A stretch of 64,000 nucleotides of DNA, taken from positions 7,378,001-7,442,000 of the forward strand of contig OZ234501.1 in NCBI GenBank assembly GCA_965153455.1, read 5' to 3'. The stretch comes from Sphagnum compactum (Eukaryota; Bryophyta; Sphagnopsida; Sphagnales). The notes below the pieces were generated by a model. It saw nothing but the letters and a program-made list of their open reading frames with translations. It was not told the DNA's origin and did no database searches. Positions 1 to 11,159 of this stretch are shown piece by piece. Numbering within the stretch: the first letter of the stretch is position 1; every line of letters begins with the position of its first letter. The translations under genes and the position numbers were made by a program.

Positions 1-578
1 TTTATAGGTTTGTGAAATCCCACATGGAATAGACTTCTTGAAGAACGAAAGGAGCTTTTTGAATAGGAAACTTGTCATCCATGTTTTCTTATACATTGCC
101 ATACAAGGCCCCTCTTTGTAGAATTTGATGTAATCATCGCATAACCTTTTTCCCTTAAAATGTAAAATCCTAACATAATTGTCCTAGTTGCACATACTAC
201 AGACTTTATTGTTAACCATTCCTAAGACTTAGGGATGGTGTTGTACATTTGGTTTAATCCTCTTCTAACTATAACTCTTGTTTTAGATTGCTTGCATGCT
301 TGGATCCTTATAGATTGCTTGAATTCCATGGTATGTTGGGTAATCATTGTAGAAAGAAGTATATGAATTAGTAGTTCAACCTTATGTTTTACTAATGTCC
401 AATCCTTTTGTTCATCAAATGATAATTTATGGATGTTCTCTCTGGAACCAATACCACTAGCTATTATTTGGTATTCTTGGAATGTTATTAGCTTGGTTTG
501 TGTTAACTCTATGACCTTCATCTTCAATTGTACTAGGTTTATTGACTGTTTGAATTCTTTTTGATACCTAAAATCCAT
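1..578 (-). CDS. Hypothetical ORF with a possible decayed downstream exon
   Basis: I do not recognise this gene. An ATG at 576-578 opens 118 codons read leftwards to 222. The product is basic and rich in K, Q and I, with no membrane segment and no motif I can name. The sequence QSI or TMEFKQSI occurs twice, near residues 11 and 84. Left of the stop, another - strand frame (about 220 down to 1) reads like coding sequence with one stop, including a CSMC pair and a KEGPC stretch, so the ORF may be one exon of a larger decayed gene cut by the window edge. Composition is as AT-rich as the surroundings, which weakens the coding case. It could also be a chance ORF or a fragment of a transposon protein. 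Confidence 0.3.
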
Positions 579-1440
579 GCAATCATTGTGACATCTTCAT
601 TTATTAACATTTTGGATGGCTTCATTTTCTTGGATTTTGTTTTATCATTTGAATGGTTAAAAAGAAAAGTAAGAGGTATAATCCATGATTTGGTAGTTGG
701 TCCATTCATGGTTGGGGTTCTAAAAAAGGAAAAAGGACTCCAAATTATTTTAAGGGCTATTTTTTATAAACGACATTTACATGAAACAAAATTATTAAAT
801 GAAAAAAATTGAATAGTCCAAATTAAGATAAGTCATATGATGGTGGTGATTTTTCACATGCATATATAATTGTGCATTAATATTTTGGTTTACAAGAAAA
901 AATCATAGAAAATGCCAAAATGAGTTTTAAAAATCAATTAAACATGTTTTTTTGCATGGTTATTTCTTGCACATGTGACTTGCATTTAAAGATAGAAAAT
1001 TTGAACTTAATGGCAAATGGTATCTAATGGAAAGGTATGTACCTAAATAGAACTCACTTCACAACTCCTTGCCACCAAGTTGTTGCTCAAAAAACATAAT
1101 CTAACAAATTCCATCCTTGGACTTGAACTCTTTGAAAAAAACAAACTCCCATACTGCCAACCTCCACTCTTTAATGCATTCAGGAAGGGAGACCATATAT
1201 TGGCTCGGACAAATAGTGAGAGCGAGGTCCTTGATTGTTGATTGCATCAAGGATTTGACCTTAAACTCCAACTGCACCATTTGACGAATTAAACATTAAT
1301 GAAGACATTATATCAAGTACTAAAGTATGCAAATAAACTTTTGGTTTCTAAAACACAAAAGTAATCTAATGAATTTTTTTGGATGTAATAGCATAAAAAG
1401 ATTAACAAAGGGAGGATAGAGGAATACAAACTCTGTAACA

Positions 1441-1464
1441 CCTACTTTTGGCATTGAAAGTAGG
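1441..1464. repeat. 24-bp hairpin motif, copy 1
   Basis: The arms CCTACTTT and AAAGTAGG flank an 8-nt centre TGGCATTG. An identical 24-mer lies at 1814-1837. Variants with compensating arms lie near 1678, 29160, 29368-29390 and 29484, so this is a dispersed short element and not a chance palindrome. Confidence 0.6.
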
Positions 1465-1813
1465 TATTGTAGACCTTATAAAATTAAAAGACAAAGAAGT
1501 GAAATCATGTTCAATTACTTCAACTTACATACATTGCAATATGAATGGAGTTGGTTTTCAACATAAAGAATATGAATAAGGTTGAGTTTTGATGAACATG
1601 GTTTTTTATCCTTCCATGGAACATAGTAAGTTGGAATGCAAATAGATTAGAACCCAAGATAAGGTTTTTTAAGTACGTACTTTTAGCACCAAAAGTAGGG
1701 TAAATTTGGATGGAAATTTACAATTTTTATTTAGATTTACTTATGGAGAAATCCAATGGAGACTAAAAAAGAAATGGATTAAGATTAAGATCCAAGTTAT
1801 GTTTTGACAAATA

Positions 1814-1837
1814 CCTACTTTTGGCATTGAAAGTAGG
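1814..1837. repeat. 24-bp hairpin motif, copy 2
   Basis: Identical over 24 bases to the motif at 1441-1464. It lies immediately left of the 53-bp array. The arms CCTACTTT and AAAGTAGG would form an 8-bp stem. Confidence 0.6.
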
Positions 1838-1889
1838 GTGGGTATTGAAATGTGGGTATTGCATTTAGGCTTGTTTTTTCATTTAAACT

Positions 1890-2062
1890 TCCAATACCCG
1901 GACTTATACTTACCTCTACCAACTGGAATTTTGGGGTTTCATTGTAATACTTACACTCGTACTTACCTTTACCAACTGGAATTTTGGGGCATAATTGCAA
2001 TACTTGCACTTGCACTTACTCTTACCAACTGGGATTTTGGGGCCTAGTTACAATACCTGCAT
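1890..2062. repeat. 53-bp tandem array
   Basis: About 3.3 copies at an exact 53-bp spacing: the block TACCAACTGGRATTTTGGGG starts at 1917, 1970 and 2023. Each unit also carries an ATTGCAATACTTGCAC-like core. That core recurs in arrays with other unit lengths at 3432, 6028 and 24400. Confidence 0.85.
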
Positions 2063-2286
2063 TTAGCACTAATATTATCATTATCCTTGTGTTTTTGCAT
2101 TTCACACTTTTTGTGTTTATTACTTGGAAACAATAATAACCTTTGTGCCATATTAGACTTCATGTGTGTGTTGAATACGTGATGTTCAAAGAATTTGGGC
2201 TATGGTTTCCTCCATAAAAAATTGATTCTAAAACAAAATTCTTAGTGCCAATGGCAATAATCTTGATTAGTAATTGAGACACGTAT

Positions 2287-3426
2287 TCATCGTTTAATAC
2301 GTACATTTGTGTGATTGAGCATTGTTTCATGCCAATCTTTGAGCCGTTTGACACTATTTCCCAATCCATCTTCTATGCGGCGTAACACTAATCCTGGGTG
2401 TGAAATTGCATTTGCCTTGAAGCGTATGTTACGAATATTACATGCCAATATTCTCATGTGTGAGGTGGCATGTGCACAAAGTGTCACATTGCCTTCTTTA
2501 CATTCATTTGTGATCTCTTGCATTGTAGTGACCAATTGTGCAAGAGCCCTTTCCATTGGGGTTGACGAATTTATTGTGTCATTAGACCCTACAATGGCAC
2601 CCATAGGGAGATCATTTTGCTCCATGTTCATGAGCCCATCAAATTCCATGATCCCATCATCACCTTCAAGATGATCATTTTCATCATCATCATTGGACTC
2701 CATATCATCTGGAATATGTCGCGGGTCCGCAAACATGTGACCCAACCCTTCACGATGTGATCCATACCATGTTCCACAGTAATGAATGATATCCTCTTGA
2801 GAAATGTCTGTGCATGTGAGAATGATCACAATTTGGTGTTTACACATGTTCCTTCGCAATGCCCATTCACATGTGCAACAAAACATTTCGGTGAATGGGA
2901 ATTTCACCGTGTAAATAACATTGGGAAGGCATTGGCTCCGTACGCCCCAAGCTCCATCACTTTCAAGGGTTGGTTGGTACACATGGGTGAGTGGAATAAA
3001 AGCTACCTTTTCCACATTTCGTGTAATAATGGCCTCCATAACCTTGTTTTTTATGAAACCCCTTTTTTTCATTTCCAATGTGTGCATGTAGTGGCGTGCA
3101 ATGGTTGTTGTTAATTGCCACACCGACTAGTCGATCTTACGCCCTCTAAGGCCTTTTGTGTCAAGATCAAGCCAATGTTTCAACGCACCATGATATGATT
3201 CAATGCTCGCTTGGGTGTCTTGGTTGGAATGGGGCACTCTTCGAACACCAACCATCCATAATTCTACAAACATAAACACAATACATAAGGATGAATAACA
3301 TTATACAAAAGAATTTTGAATGCTAAACCATGATAAATATTATCACTTACCAAACTGATGGTAATAAGTCCAGAAATAATTTGTCCACGCATCACCATGC
3401 CTATGTTTATGAAGGTTTTTTCTCAT
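2287..3426 (-). pseudogene. MULE transposase, 3' half with SWIM zinc finger, one intron
   Basis: This is the C-terminal part of a Mutator-like transposase of the plant type that ends in a SWIM zinc finger. The finger reads CTCEWALRRNMCKH (CxCx8CxH), and the upstream block HSNQDTQASIESYHGALK and the downstream block HYCGTWYGSHREGLGHMF are conserved in the second copy at 25498-27767. Two exons join in phase: 3426-3351 ends at a donor reading G/GTAAGT, and the second exon starts at 3263 after a TTTGTAG acceptor, giving an 87-bp intron. One in-frame TAG at 3127-3129 breaks the reading, and the catalytic N-terminal half is absent. The gene stops abruptly beside the 79-bp array, so the array or a deletion probably removed the rest. 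The acidic tail (SNDDDENDHLEGDD) is intact to the stop at 2287. Confidence 0.8.
3264..3350 (-). other. Predicted intron in the MULE relic
   Basis: The donor is GTAAGTGATA after exon sequence ending CAGTTTG, and the acceptor is TTTGTAG before AATTATGG. Removing it joins YYHQF to ELWMVGV in frame. The second MULE copy has an intron at the same place, near 26310-26400, which supports the prediction. Confidence 0.7.
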
Positions 3427-3431
3427 AGTAA

Positions 3432-3711
3432 TAACCCAACCCTAAATGCATACCTGCAGTTTGGGTCACTCTAAAAGTACGCATGTAGGGTTTAAGCCTC
3501 TTTAAATGAACATCCTACCCTAAATGCAATACTTGCATTTTTGCTCACTTCAAAAGTACACATGTGGGGTTTAGGCCTCTTTATATGAAGATCCTACCCT
3601 AAATGCAATACCTGCATTTTGGGTCACTCCGAAAGTACGCATGTGGGGTTTAAGCCTCTTTAAATAAAGATCCTACCCTAAATGCAATACCTGCATTTTG
3701 GGTCACTCCAA
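3432..3711. repeat. 79-bp tandem array
   Basis: About 3.6 copies: CCCTAAATGC starts at 3440, 3518, 3597 and 3676 (spacing 78, 79, 79). Each unit has AAATGCAATACCTGCATT, which is nearly self-complementary, and GGGTTTARGCCTCTTTA. Degenerate single copies occur near 4330, 5890 and 63645. Confidence 0.85.
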
Positions 3712-4862
3712 AAAAATTAGTTAATTTCAAAATAATATGCTAACAAAGGTGTGTATAGAGGTTGGGGTTATCGATTAGGAATTCCATGATTCTTACTTTG
3801 TTTCATGAATTTGAATAGAGGTTGTATTGTTTATGGAACAAATAGTATAATGACAATTAGGATCAAACTTATCTTGGTGTAGGAATTTTTCATGAAAAAG
3901 TTGAACTTGCAATCTATAACATGGAATAATGATCTTAAATAGTAATAACTTATTAAAACAAGAATATACTTAAGTTAATCAATCAAATATCAAATTAATC
4001 AATCTGATTTTTAGATCCAACTTTTTATTATCCAAGTAAATAAAGTTAAGCCAAATGATTAGTTAATTATTTTAAATAAATGATTATCTAATTCTTGATA
4101 ATTAATCATTTAAATTATCTGAAATAATGGTCTATTAATTATTTAATTATATGACAAAATTTGTTGGTAATTCATTAATTATCAAAAATATTTTATATTA
4201 AATCGGGGGGAAATTTTAAGGGTTTAGACATATGTGAAACAATACAATTTCATTTTATATCTTCTTCAAAGAGATTGGGAAAATTAGGTTGGAGTTATCA
4301 CACAAAGGTAAAAAGCAAACCTTATGTGAAAACCCAACCCTAAATGCAATACAAAGTTTGTTGAGATCAAAAAATAAAAAATTCAAGCTTAAATTTTTTT
4401 CAAAGATGTTCATTTTTATTTTCCCTTTTAAAGTTGTATACTCATTTCAAAAAACATAAATATAATGTTTTTAATTTAATAAGATTTTAAATTATGTTTT
4501 AAAGAAAATCAAAACACATAATTTTCTACTTTTTTTTTTTTTTTGTTTCACATAATAATAAAAATGATTTCTCCCATATATTAATCCTATGTTTGATTGA
4601 AATTTTATTTTATACTTTTGTGATATATATTAAATAATTTCTTGGTTAATAATCATATAGTGGGTCAAAAATATTTTATATTTCATACATATATAACACA
4701 AGTCCTTATGTAAACTTTATTTTTTATAATGGATAATATTGGTTTAAATATTGGTCCAAGTATATTGTTATTTATAACACATAATATATAAATAATGATA
4801 TTATGGAATTATACTGTTGATCCATTTCAATACATATAATATTTTCATATTTATTCATAGTA

Positions 4863-4894
<32 letters not shown>

Positions 4895-6027
4895 AAACCT
4901 ATGGTTACATATATTGTAATTATTTTTAATGAACTTTGTTTTTAACGTAAATTTTAAAATTCCAAAAGATTAGTAGCTAGGTATGAAAATGTTCATAAGC
5001 TTTTAGATGTCATGCTAGAGTTTGTGTGAATTTTAAAAGCTTTGTGAAGGCCAAGTTGTTATGTAATGTTTTCGACACCTTCAGAAGTTGAAACATGACT
5101 CGATTATCCAAAAAACACAATAGTGTTCATAAAAAAACAACCAAGAATCTATAGCCTTGACAAATTACTAGCTTCAACAAAAGCTCAAATCTAAGGTTGG
5201 CAGATTGACTAAAGTGTCGACATTGACCAAACTAAACAACTTAGCCTAAACATGAGTAATAGGTTAGTAAGGTATTTGTTAAGTAACCTAATTAACTACC
5301 TAATAGGCTACCTACGTAATATAGGATTCTTATGTAGTTTATTCATTAGTGTAGGCCTTTTAGGTTAATATCTTAGATGGTCTATGTAGGTATTGAAGGT
5401 GGTTGAGTTTATTAAGTAAACATACTAATTATATAGGTAATATATTAGCCTAGGCCATGTAAGCCTAATAAGCATTTATGACAGTTTAATGTCTAATCCT
5501 TATTATATTATAACATTTTAAATTTGAACTTAAAGAATTTATTAAAAAGAAAACACATTTTTCCATATATAATTGTTATAAGTATATACTATTGGAATAT
5601 GATTCAAATTTAGAGTTTGGGAAACCCTAAATTATTAACATTTTTTTACAAGTCCATAGTAGATAAAATAAATTTACGGTGCATTATAGGGGGAATTTTA
5701 TATGCAAAAAATGCAATATACATTTTTAAAGAAATTGAAAGAGATTAGATTGGAGATTAACAAATGGTAAGAGACATACCTTCTTTTGTGTTTTGTTACA
5801 AATTTTATTTAATTATTAAAAATTTAAGGCTAAATTTGTAAATGGTGAAAGTAAGTATGTGTGTGGATATTGCAAAATTATATGAAATTTTAACCCTAAA
5901 TGCAATACCCGCATGTAACGTTATTTCAAAATAACTAATTAGTGGTTTGGGTACCCAAAATATGTCTTTTTATATACCTAAATTAATTATTATTCTGAAT
6001 TAATTTTATGACAAAATTCAAATTTTG
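3712..6027. other. AT-rich intergenic DNA
   Basis: I see no gene. It contains a (TA)n microsatellite at 4862-4890, single degenerate copies of the 79-bp repeat near 4330 and 5890, and a TAGG/CCTA-rich stretch near 5270-5420. The latter resembles the TAGGTAGG tract inside the CACTA element at 30.0 kb. Confidence 0.6.
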
Positions 6028-6384
6028 CAATGAATGTAAAAACCAGCAACTATTATGGGACCTATATGCGGGTATTGCAAGAGATGTAGAAAACCAACGG
6101 CTATCATGGGACCTATATGCGGGTATTGCAAGGAATGTAAAAACTAAGCAGCTACTATGGGACCCATATGCGAGTATTGCAGTGAATGTAAAATGACAGG
6201 GTCTACTATGGGACCCATATGCGGGTATTGCAATGAATGTAAAATGCCAACGACTATTAGGGGACCCGTATGCGAGTATTGCAATGAATGCAAAATGCCA
6301 ACAACTATTAGGGGACCCATATGCGGGTATTGTAATGAATGTAAAATGCCAACATCTATTAGGGGACCCATATGCAAGTATTGC
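6028..6384. repeat. 51-bp tandem array, seven copies
   Basis: Seven units of 50-51 bp fill exactly 357 bp. The consensus runs from CAATGAATGTAAAA to GGGACCCATATGCGGGTATTG. Because 51 is divisible by three, several frames stay open and give Cys-rich 17-residue peptide repeats (CNECK, CGY). I treat these as by-products of the array. The reverse strand contains ATTGCAATACCCGCAT, the core shared with the other arrays. Confidence 0.9.
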
Positions 6385-6494
6385 ATATTTGAAAATGGCT
6401 TTATGGAATTTATAATAGAAAATGATGTAGGTATTATATTTTTAAAATGTGTGTATTGTTTTAAAAGTCTTCAGGTGATGTGAGTCCTATTACA

Positions 6495-7580
6495 TTAGAT
6501 GTAAGTATTGCGTAACCAGTAGAGAGCCCTTTGGTGTGAAGACGTTAGTGCCCGGACAGAGCTCGGGAGCGCCATGCGCAAAATAAAAAGCTCTTCTGCG
6601 CTCCGCATCTTTGTCCTTCCGAAATAAATCTTTTCAGATAAGAGCCAAACCAAATAAGTTGTTTGGATGTTTAGAAAAAAGTTAGGTTTATTTTTTCTAG
6701 CAAAGCCCACTTCATTTGCTTGGCAAATAAAGTGAGTAGAACCCTGTAAGGCTTCGACATAAGAGTCTTGCCCAGTCTTGGCCGTATAGGTTAAGCTTTT
6801 TCTTTTTAAACAAATGCTTTTATTCGAGAGAAGAAAACACATTTTGTTCTCTAAGTTGTCTCCCTCTCCCTTTGCTTTCCTCATCGTATATCTTTCAGTT
6901 ACGCCCTGTGCCATCAAATTCGAAACTATGTTAGCAATAGGATGAAATTGAATTTGGTTCTTTAAATAAAAGAAGTATTGCATAAGCATATAATTCAAGG
7001 GAACACGCACAGCTACAAAAATGGTTTGTGGAAATACCTTGCTAATTTTACAGAAAGGCCCGAAATGAGAAAATGCATAACTTTTTTCTAACGTTCTTTT
7101 GTCATTATTCTCCAAAACGTCTTTCCAACTTAAGCTTGAAAAAGCAGAATGTTTGGAGGCCATCCAACTGCTGACTTGAAGTAATTGATCAATTTCGTAT
7201 ATTGATGGTAACCGATCATGATATCCATAGCGTTTTTCATGCCAAATCTTGACTTCCTTTTGCTGTATTTATGTACCGTCATCAATACGCTTAATCAACT
7301 TGACATATTGTATTGCCCCAAGGCCTATACGTTTTAATTGGCTAAGTCGATCTAAGAAAAATACGTGAATAAATGTCCTTTTAGGAAAATGGTGAATAAT
7401 AAAGCTACCAAGACGAAAGCCAAACGTGTTTCCTGTAGGTAAACGTATTGAACTAAAATAATCTATAAAATTTACATCTTGATACAATAATTTTCCATAA
7501 TAATAATCACTAAACCAAGTTGAATCTGAACTACGATTTAGTTTGAGTCTGACTGAAATTGGATTTACTTTTTGCGCCAT
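6495..7580 (-). pseudogene. rps3: Mitochondrial ribosomal protein S3, nuclear insertion, 3'-truncated
   Basis: This encodes the N-terminal and middle parts of mitochondrion-encoded small-subunit protein S3. The start at 7578-7580 begins [16 protein letters not shown], followed by [18 protein letters not shown] and FGFRLG, the usual start of plant mitochondrial Rps3. After residue 103 an in-frame TAA at 7269-7271 interrupts; the frame then continues through EVKIWHEKRYGYHDRLPSI and LENNDKRTLEKSYAFSHFG to THFICQANEVGFARKN. The C-terminal S3 domain is missing; the last 40-50 codons look unrelated, and the frame ends at 6495 close to the 51-bp array. No introns interrupt codon 25 or codon 83, where many vascular plants have them. 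The other genes here are nuclear transposons, so this is best read as a transferred mitochondrial fragment. It is remarkably open, with one stop in 362 codons. Confidence 0.85.
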
Positions 7581-7955
7581 AGCTTACTATCATTTTGATT
7601 TTTGTAGACCCTAGACAAATTAATGTTACCTATTCATATGGGCCTATTTAAGGTTTTATTTTTACATCTCAAGTACTAAGAAAATTATGAGAAAGAAAAC
7701 ATATATGATTAACCCTATACCCATCAAACAAGTGTGAGTAGAAGATACTATTATATTGATAAAAGATGTACAAAAATGGGTGCATGAAAAATTACTAAAG
7801 AACCCAATGAAAAAAGAACATTAGTTCTTTATAACATATCAAAGGACCGAAGTTCAAAAATTGGGTAGTCCAAAAAATAAAAAAGTTGAAAAACCTAGCT
7901 AATTATATAAAGTAAAACCCTAAACCATATCAGTATCTATAGTCTCGTGTTTAGC
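7581..7955. other. Intergenic DNA upstream of the rps3 insertion
   Basis: I see no gene. I looked for rps19, which precedes rps3 in many plant mitochondria, and could not recognise it. The mitochondrial segment may therefore end near 7600. Confidence 0.4.
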
Positions 7956-9357
7956 TTAGTATGCAGCTGCTGCATTTGTAGCCTTTGTTGCATGACGAAC
8001 AATGTAAAAATGGCGGCGTTACATTTCAACTTGAACTACATTTGCAACAAACTCTTCCTTTGTTTTGTCATGAACCCTATATACACCCAAGAACCACCAA
8101 ATTAAACCCTTACACACCTTGGATGAAATAATATTATATATAAAAAATAAACATTGATTATTATTATTTTTTACCTTCCATGAATCATTTTAAATTCATG
8201 AAAATCCAAAACATTTGCCAACTGTTTTGTCCGACTTGTTTTACTGGACTCTCGATCCCAATTTTTAACATCCCACGCCATCTTCAATTGTCGTGCATAT
8301 ACACAAGGGTGGATCGAATCATCCCTTGTAAATCTTCATCCTTCTCCATCCATGATATTGCATTTCGAGGCACATTTCCCACGCCCCAGGCATTGAGGCC
8401 CAACACTTGCAACAATTGCTCTGAAGCTAATTTGACCAAAGTTGGTTTTGGGAATGGTGGACACTGTTTTGCAATAGCTACTAGGTTATTCCACTCGCGC
8501 TATGTTTTGGCACGAGCGTGATTAGCAACCTTTTGATCATTCCGCCTTTGCACAACCATGGCATTTCCCAAGATGCAAGCATTCATTTTGGCATGGTCTT
8601 GATGTCGAGGACCTCCTGCAGAAGTTAAAGGCTTCCCAGGTTTGGCCTTTTCTGCCACCAAACCATGCACCTCCCTCAAATGTTTGGTCAACAAGCATTT
8701 GGCACAGTATGTGACAATGCAAGTGCCAACTTTGCACTTCCATTTCGACCCAACCTTCATCCCTTCTTTGTCCTTTCGAGCCAAATTAGGTGGATAAGGG
8801 GGTGTCGGCAGCTAAAAAGCCTGGTTGGATGAGGAGCCTGGTCAGTTTCACGTTTCGGACCTAAACCAAAAAATGAAAGTTCAAAAAACAGAATGCAGGT
8901 ATTACAAAACAAAAAATCACACAATCACATACTACTCCTATAAACATTAACTGTTTTCAAATATTATAATAAAAAAATTTTGACAAAAAAAATCCTGCAC
9001 CTTCCAACAAATGATGGAAGGTGCAGATATAATTAAACTTCCAAAAACTTGTATAATTTTTTAAATTTGGATCTAATTTAATGTCCATAAATTCTAGAAC
9101 AATCTATATTACAAATTGTCATCCTTGTGTCTCAATTATGATAGAGCACCATTTTGCTCACCAATTGGCTGATCTAATGCAACAACATTTCGGTTAGCAA
9201 TTGCCTCATCTGATGCAACAACATTTTGCTCAGCAATTGCTTCATCTGATGCAACAACATTTGACTCAGTAATTGCTTCATCTGACGCATCAACATTTTG
9301 TTTATGGACTTCCAACTCACCACCACCACTTTTCTTCAATCTCCTTCCTCTAGCCAT
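7956..9357 (-). pseudogene. Broken three-exon C2H2 zinc-finger protein gene
   Basis: I do not recognise the family by name. Exon 1 (9357 to about 9136) starts ATAATGGCT and encodes MARGRRLKKSGGGE, then four 12-residue repeats of the type NVVASDEAIAEQ. Exon 2 begins at 8811 after a TTTTTAG acceptor and encodes LPTPPYPPN, then a C2H2 finger: Cys-x4-Cys-x12-His-x4-His between KWKC and REVHG. Conserved-looking text follows (GGPRHQDHAKMNA, AKQCPPFPKPTLVKLASEQ, LGLNAWGVGNVPRNAI). A TAG at 8500-8502 and a one-base frameshift near 8300 break exon 2. A third exon, about 8125-7956, encodes VYRVHDKTKEEFVANVVQ and RRHFYIVRHATKATNAAAAY, with one stop. The linkage of exon 1 to exon 2 is inferred from order, strand and spacing. 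A DNA-binding protein carried by a repeat family is the likeliest nature. Confidence 0.55.
9135..9280 (-). repeat. 36-bp coding repeats in exon 1 of the zinc-finger gene
   Basis: Four tandem 36-bp units encode 12-residue repeats close to NVVASDEAIAEQ. The unit length is a multiple of three and the reading frame is kept across all four, as expected for a repeat that expanded inside a translated gene. Confidence 0.6.
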
Positions 9358-9479
9358 TATAACTTTCAACCCTAAACAAAAAACCACCATTTCACTATTA
9401 ATTGTTAATTATAATGAACTAAACCATAAGGACCAACAAAAAAAAATTAAAAAATCGCCACCATAGAGGAACGCGATGA

Positions 9480-10690
9480 CATTGCTGCCGTCACCTTTGC
9501 AGCAAAACCACCAAAAAAGGCGGAGGTTGCCATTTCTTTGCAGCAAAGCCATCGAAGAAGGTGATGGAAGCTATCGTCTTCTTTTTCTTCAATACAACGA
9601 AACCACCGAAAAAAAAAGAGGTGTGCATAAAATGTTGCACAACGCAAGTTGTCGTCGCCTTTTTCGCTGCACTACAACAAAAGAAAAAGAAGAAGGCGAT
9701 GGCGTTGCTGCCGTCGCATTCTTCGCTGCACAGCAACAAAAGAAAATGAAAAAGGCGACGACAACGTTGCTGTTGTCGCCTTCTTTGCTACACTACAACT
9801 GAAAAGAAGAAGAAGAAGAAGGCGATGGTAGTGTTGTTGTTGTCGCCTTCTTCGCTGCGTTGCAACAAAAGAAAAAGAAGAAGGCGACGGCAACATTGCT
9901 ACCGTCGCCTTCTTCATTGCGCTGGAACAGAACAAAAAGAAGAAGGCGACGACAGTAATGTTGTCGTCGCCTTCTGTGCTGTAGCAAAAATGAAGAAGAT
10001 GGCGACGGCAGCCCTTCTGTGCTGTAGTAAAAATGAAGAAGAAGGCGACGGCAGCTTTGCTGCTGTCGCCTTCTGTGCTGTAACAAAAATGAAGAAGATG
10101 GCGACAGCAGCTTTGCTGCCATCGCCTTCTTCGTTACGCTGCAAGAAAAGAAAAAAAAGAACGCGACGGTAGCAATGCCATCGCCTTCTTCGTTGCGCTG
10201 CAACAAATGAAAAAGAAGAAGGCGATGGTAGCAATGCTGCCGTCGTGTTCTACGCTACAAAAAAAAAAGAAAAAGATGATGGTAGTCGTTGCCTTCTTTG
10301 CTGCATTGCAACAAAACAGAAAGAAGAAGGCGACGGCAACTGCGCTACGGCAAAAGAAAAAAAGAAGGCAACGGTAGCTTTGTTGTCGTCGCCTTCCATG
10401 TTGTGCTACAACAAAAAAAAAAAAAGGCGACGGTAGCAACGCTGGAGTTGCATTCTGCATTGCTACAAAACGAAGAAAAAAGGTGACGACAGCAATGCTG
10501 CCGTTGCCTTCTGTGTTGCAGCAAAATGAAAAAAGGTGACGACAACGTTACTGCCGTCGCTTTCTACGCTACAACAAAACGAAAAAAATAAGAAGAAGGT
10601 GGAACAGCCTACGCTGTAATAAAAAAAAGAAAAAAAAAGGCAACAGTATTATCGTCGCCTTCTTTGCTGTGTTGCAACAAAACAAACAAA
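9480..10690. repeat. GC-rich tandem array of hairpin-forming units, about 20 copies
   Basis: Units of about 56-67 bp alternate a purine block (AAAGAAGAAGG) with a palindrome of the type GGCGACGGCAGC-nnn-GCTGCCGTCGCC. One example at 10044-10070 has 12-bp arms with one mismatch. GGCGA blocks start at 9821, 9883 and 9945 (spacing 62). The palindrome is rich in CpG in an AT-rich region. Long ORFs in all six frames here (Ser/Pro- or Lys/Arg/Ala-rich) come from the repeat and are not annotated as genes. Confidence 0.9.
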
Positions 10691-10744
10691 AAAAATGCTT
10701 AAGGGAGGGAGCTTACCTTAAGCTCCTCTAGGTCTCGTGTGGGT

Positions 10745-10880
10745 CTGGCTTTAGGCACTCTAGCTCCAACCATGCGTTCCGGCTCCAACAGTGGCAGGCA
10801 CTCCAACTCCAATAGTGGTAGGTGCTCTAGCTCCAATAGTGGTAGGCACTCCAGCTCCAAAAGTGCCTCCCCTTTTGCTC
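10745..10880 (-). repeat. 24-bp tandem repeat
   Basis: CTCCAATAGTGGTAGGCACTCCAG and variants repeat four to five times at 24-bp spacing. Read on the - strand they give an eight-residue repeat, LLELECLP. An ORF covers it (11073-10699), but nothing else suggests a protein gene. Confidence 0.7.
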
Positions 10881-10899
10881 CTGCTTGACGGCTCCTAAG

Positions 10900-11000
10900 C
10901 TTTGGCGATGGAGTGAGAGGTAGGAGGTGGGAGGTAGGAGGGGGGAGACGTAAATAGGAGGGGGGAGGTAGGTGGGAGGGAGGTAGGTAGGAGGGCAAAA
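10900..11000 (+). repeat. G-rich purine tract
   Basis: GGTAGGAGGTGGGAGGTAGG-type sequence with many GG/GGG runs on the + strand. It is capable in principle of quadruplex or triplex structure. It lies between the 24-bp repeat and a MITE. Confidence 0.6.
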
Positions 11001-11159
11001 TTTTGGGGCAGAGAAGAGGTGAAAAAAAACAATACCTGCAAGTAGGGAGGATGTGTTTTTGGTTCATCCCCAAAACAACTTCAACGGGCTCATCCTCAAT
11101 TGGTGCATTGGTGGGTGTTAGTTCCCTCTAGCCAGTATAACAGCCAGTATATGTACTTA

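Larger units (their letters stand above)
579..1889. other. AT-rich intergenic DNA with short hairpins
   Basis: No gene is supported. The stretch holds two identical 24-bp imperfect palindromes (1441-1464 and 1814-1837) and a related one near 1678-1697. The + strand ORF at 561 begins with TTG, not ATG, and has no coding features. Confidence 0.6.

Noticed and set aside
6008-6483. Cys-rich ORFs over the 51-bp array (CNECK...CGYC repeats) resembling a metal-binding protein
   Set aside because: The unit length is a multiple of three and several frames on both strands stay open. The Cys pattern is set by the DNA repeat, and no start, flank or codon signal supports translation.
9447-10545. Many 60-137-residue ORFs in all six frames
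   Set aside because: All are translations of the hairpin array, low in complexity, and mutually overlapping on both strands.
9480-10690. CRISPR-like regular array
   Set aside because: There is no constant repeat separated by unique spacers, the whole unit is repeated, and the setting is eukaryotic.
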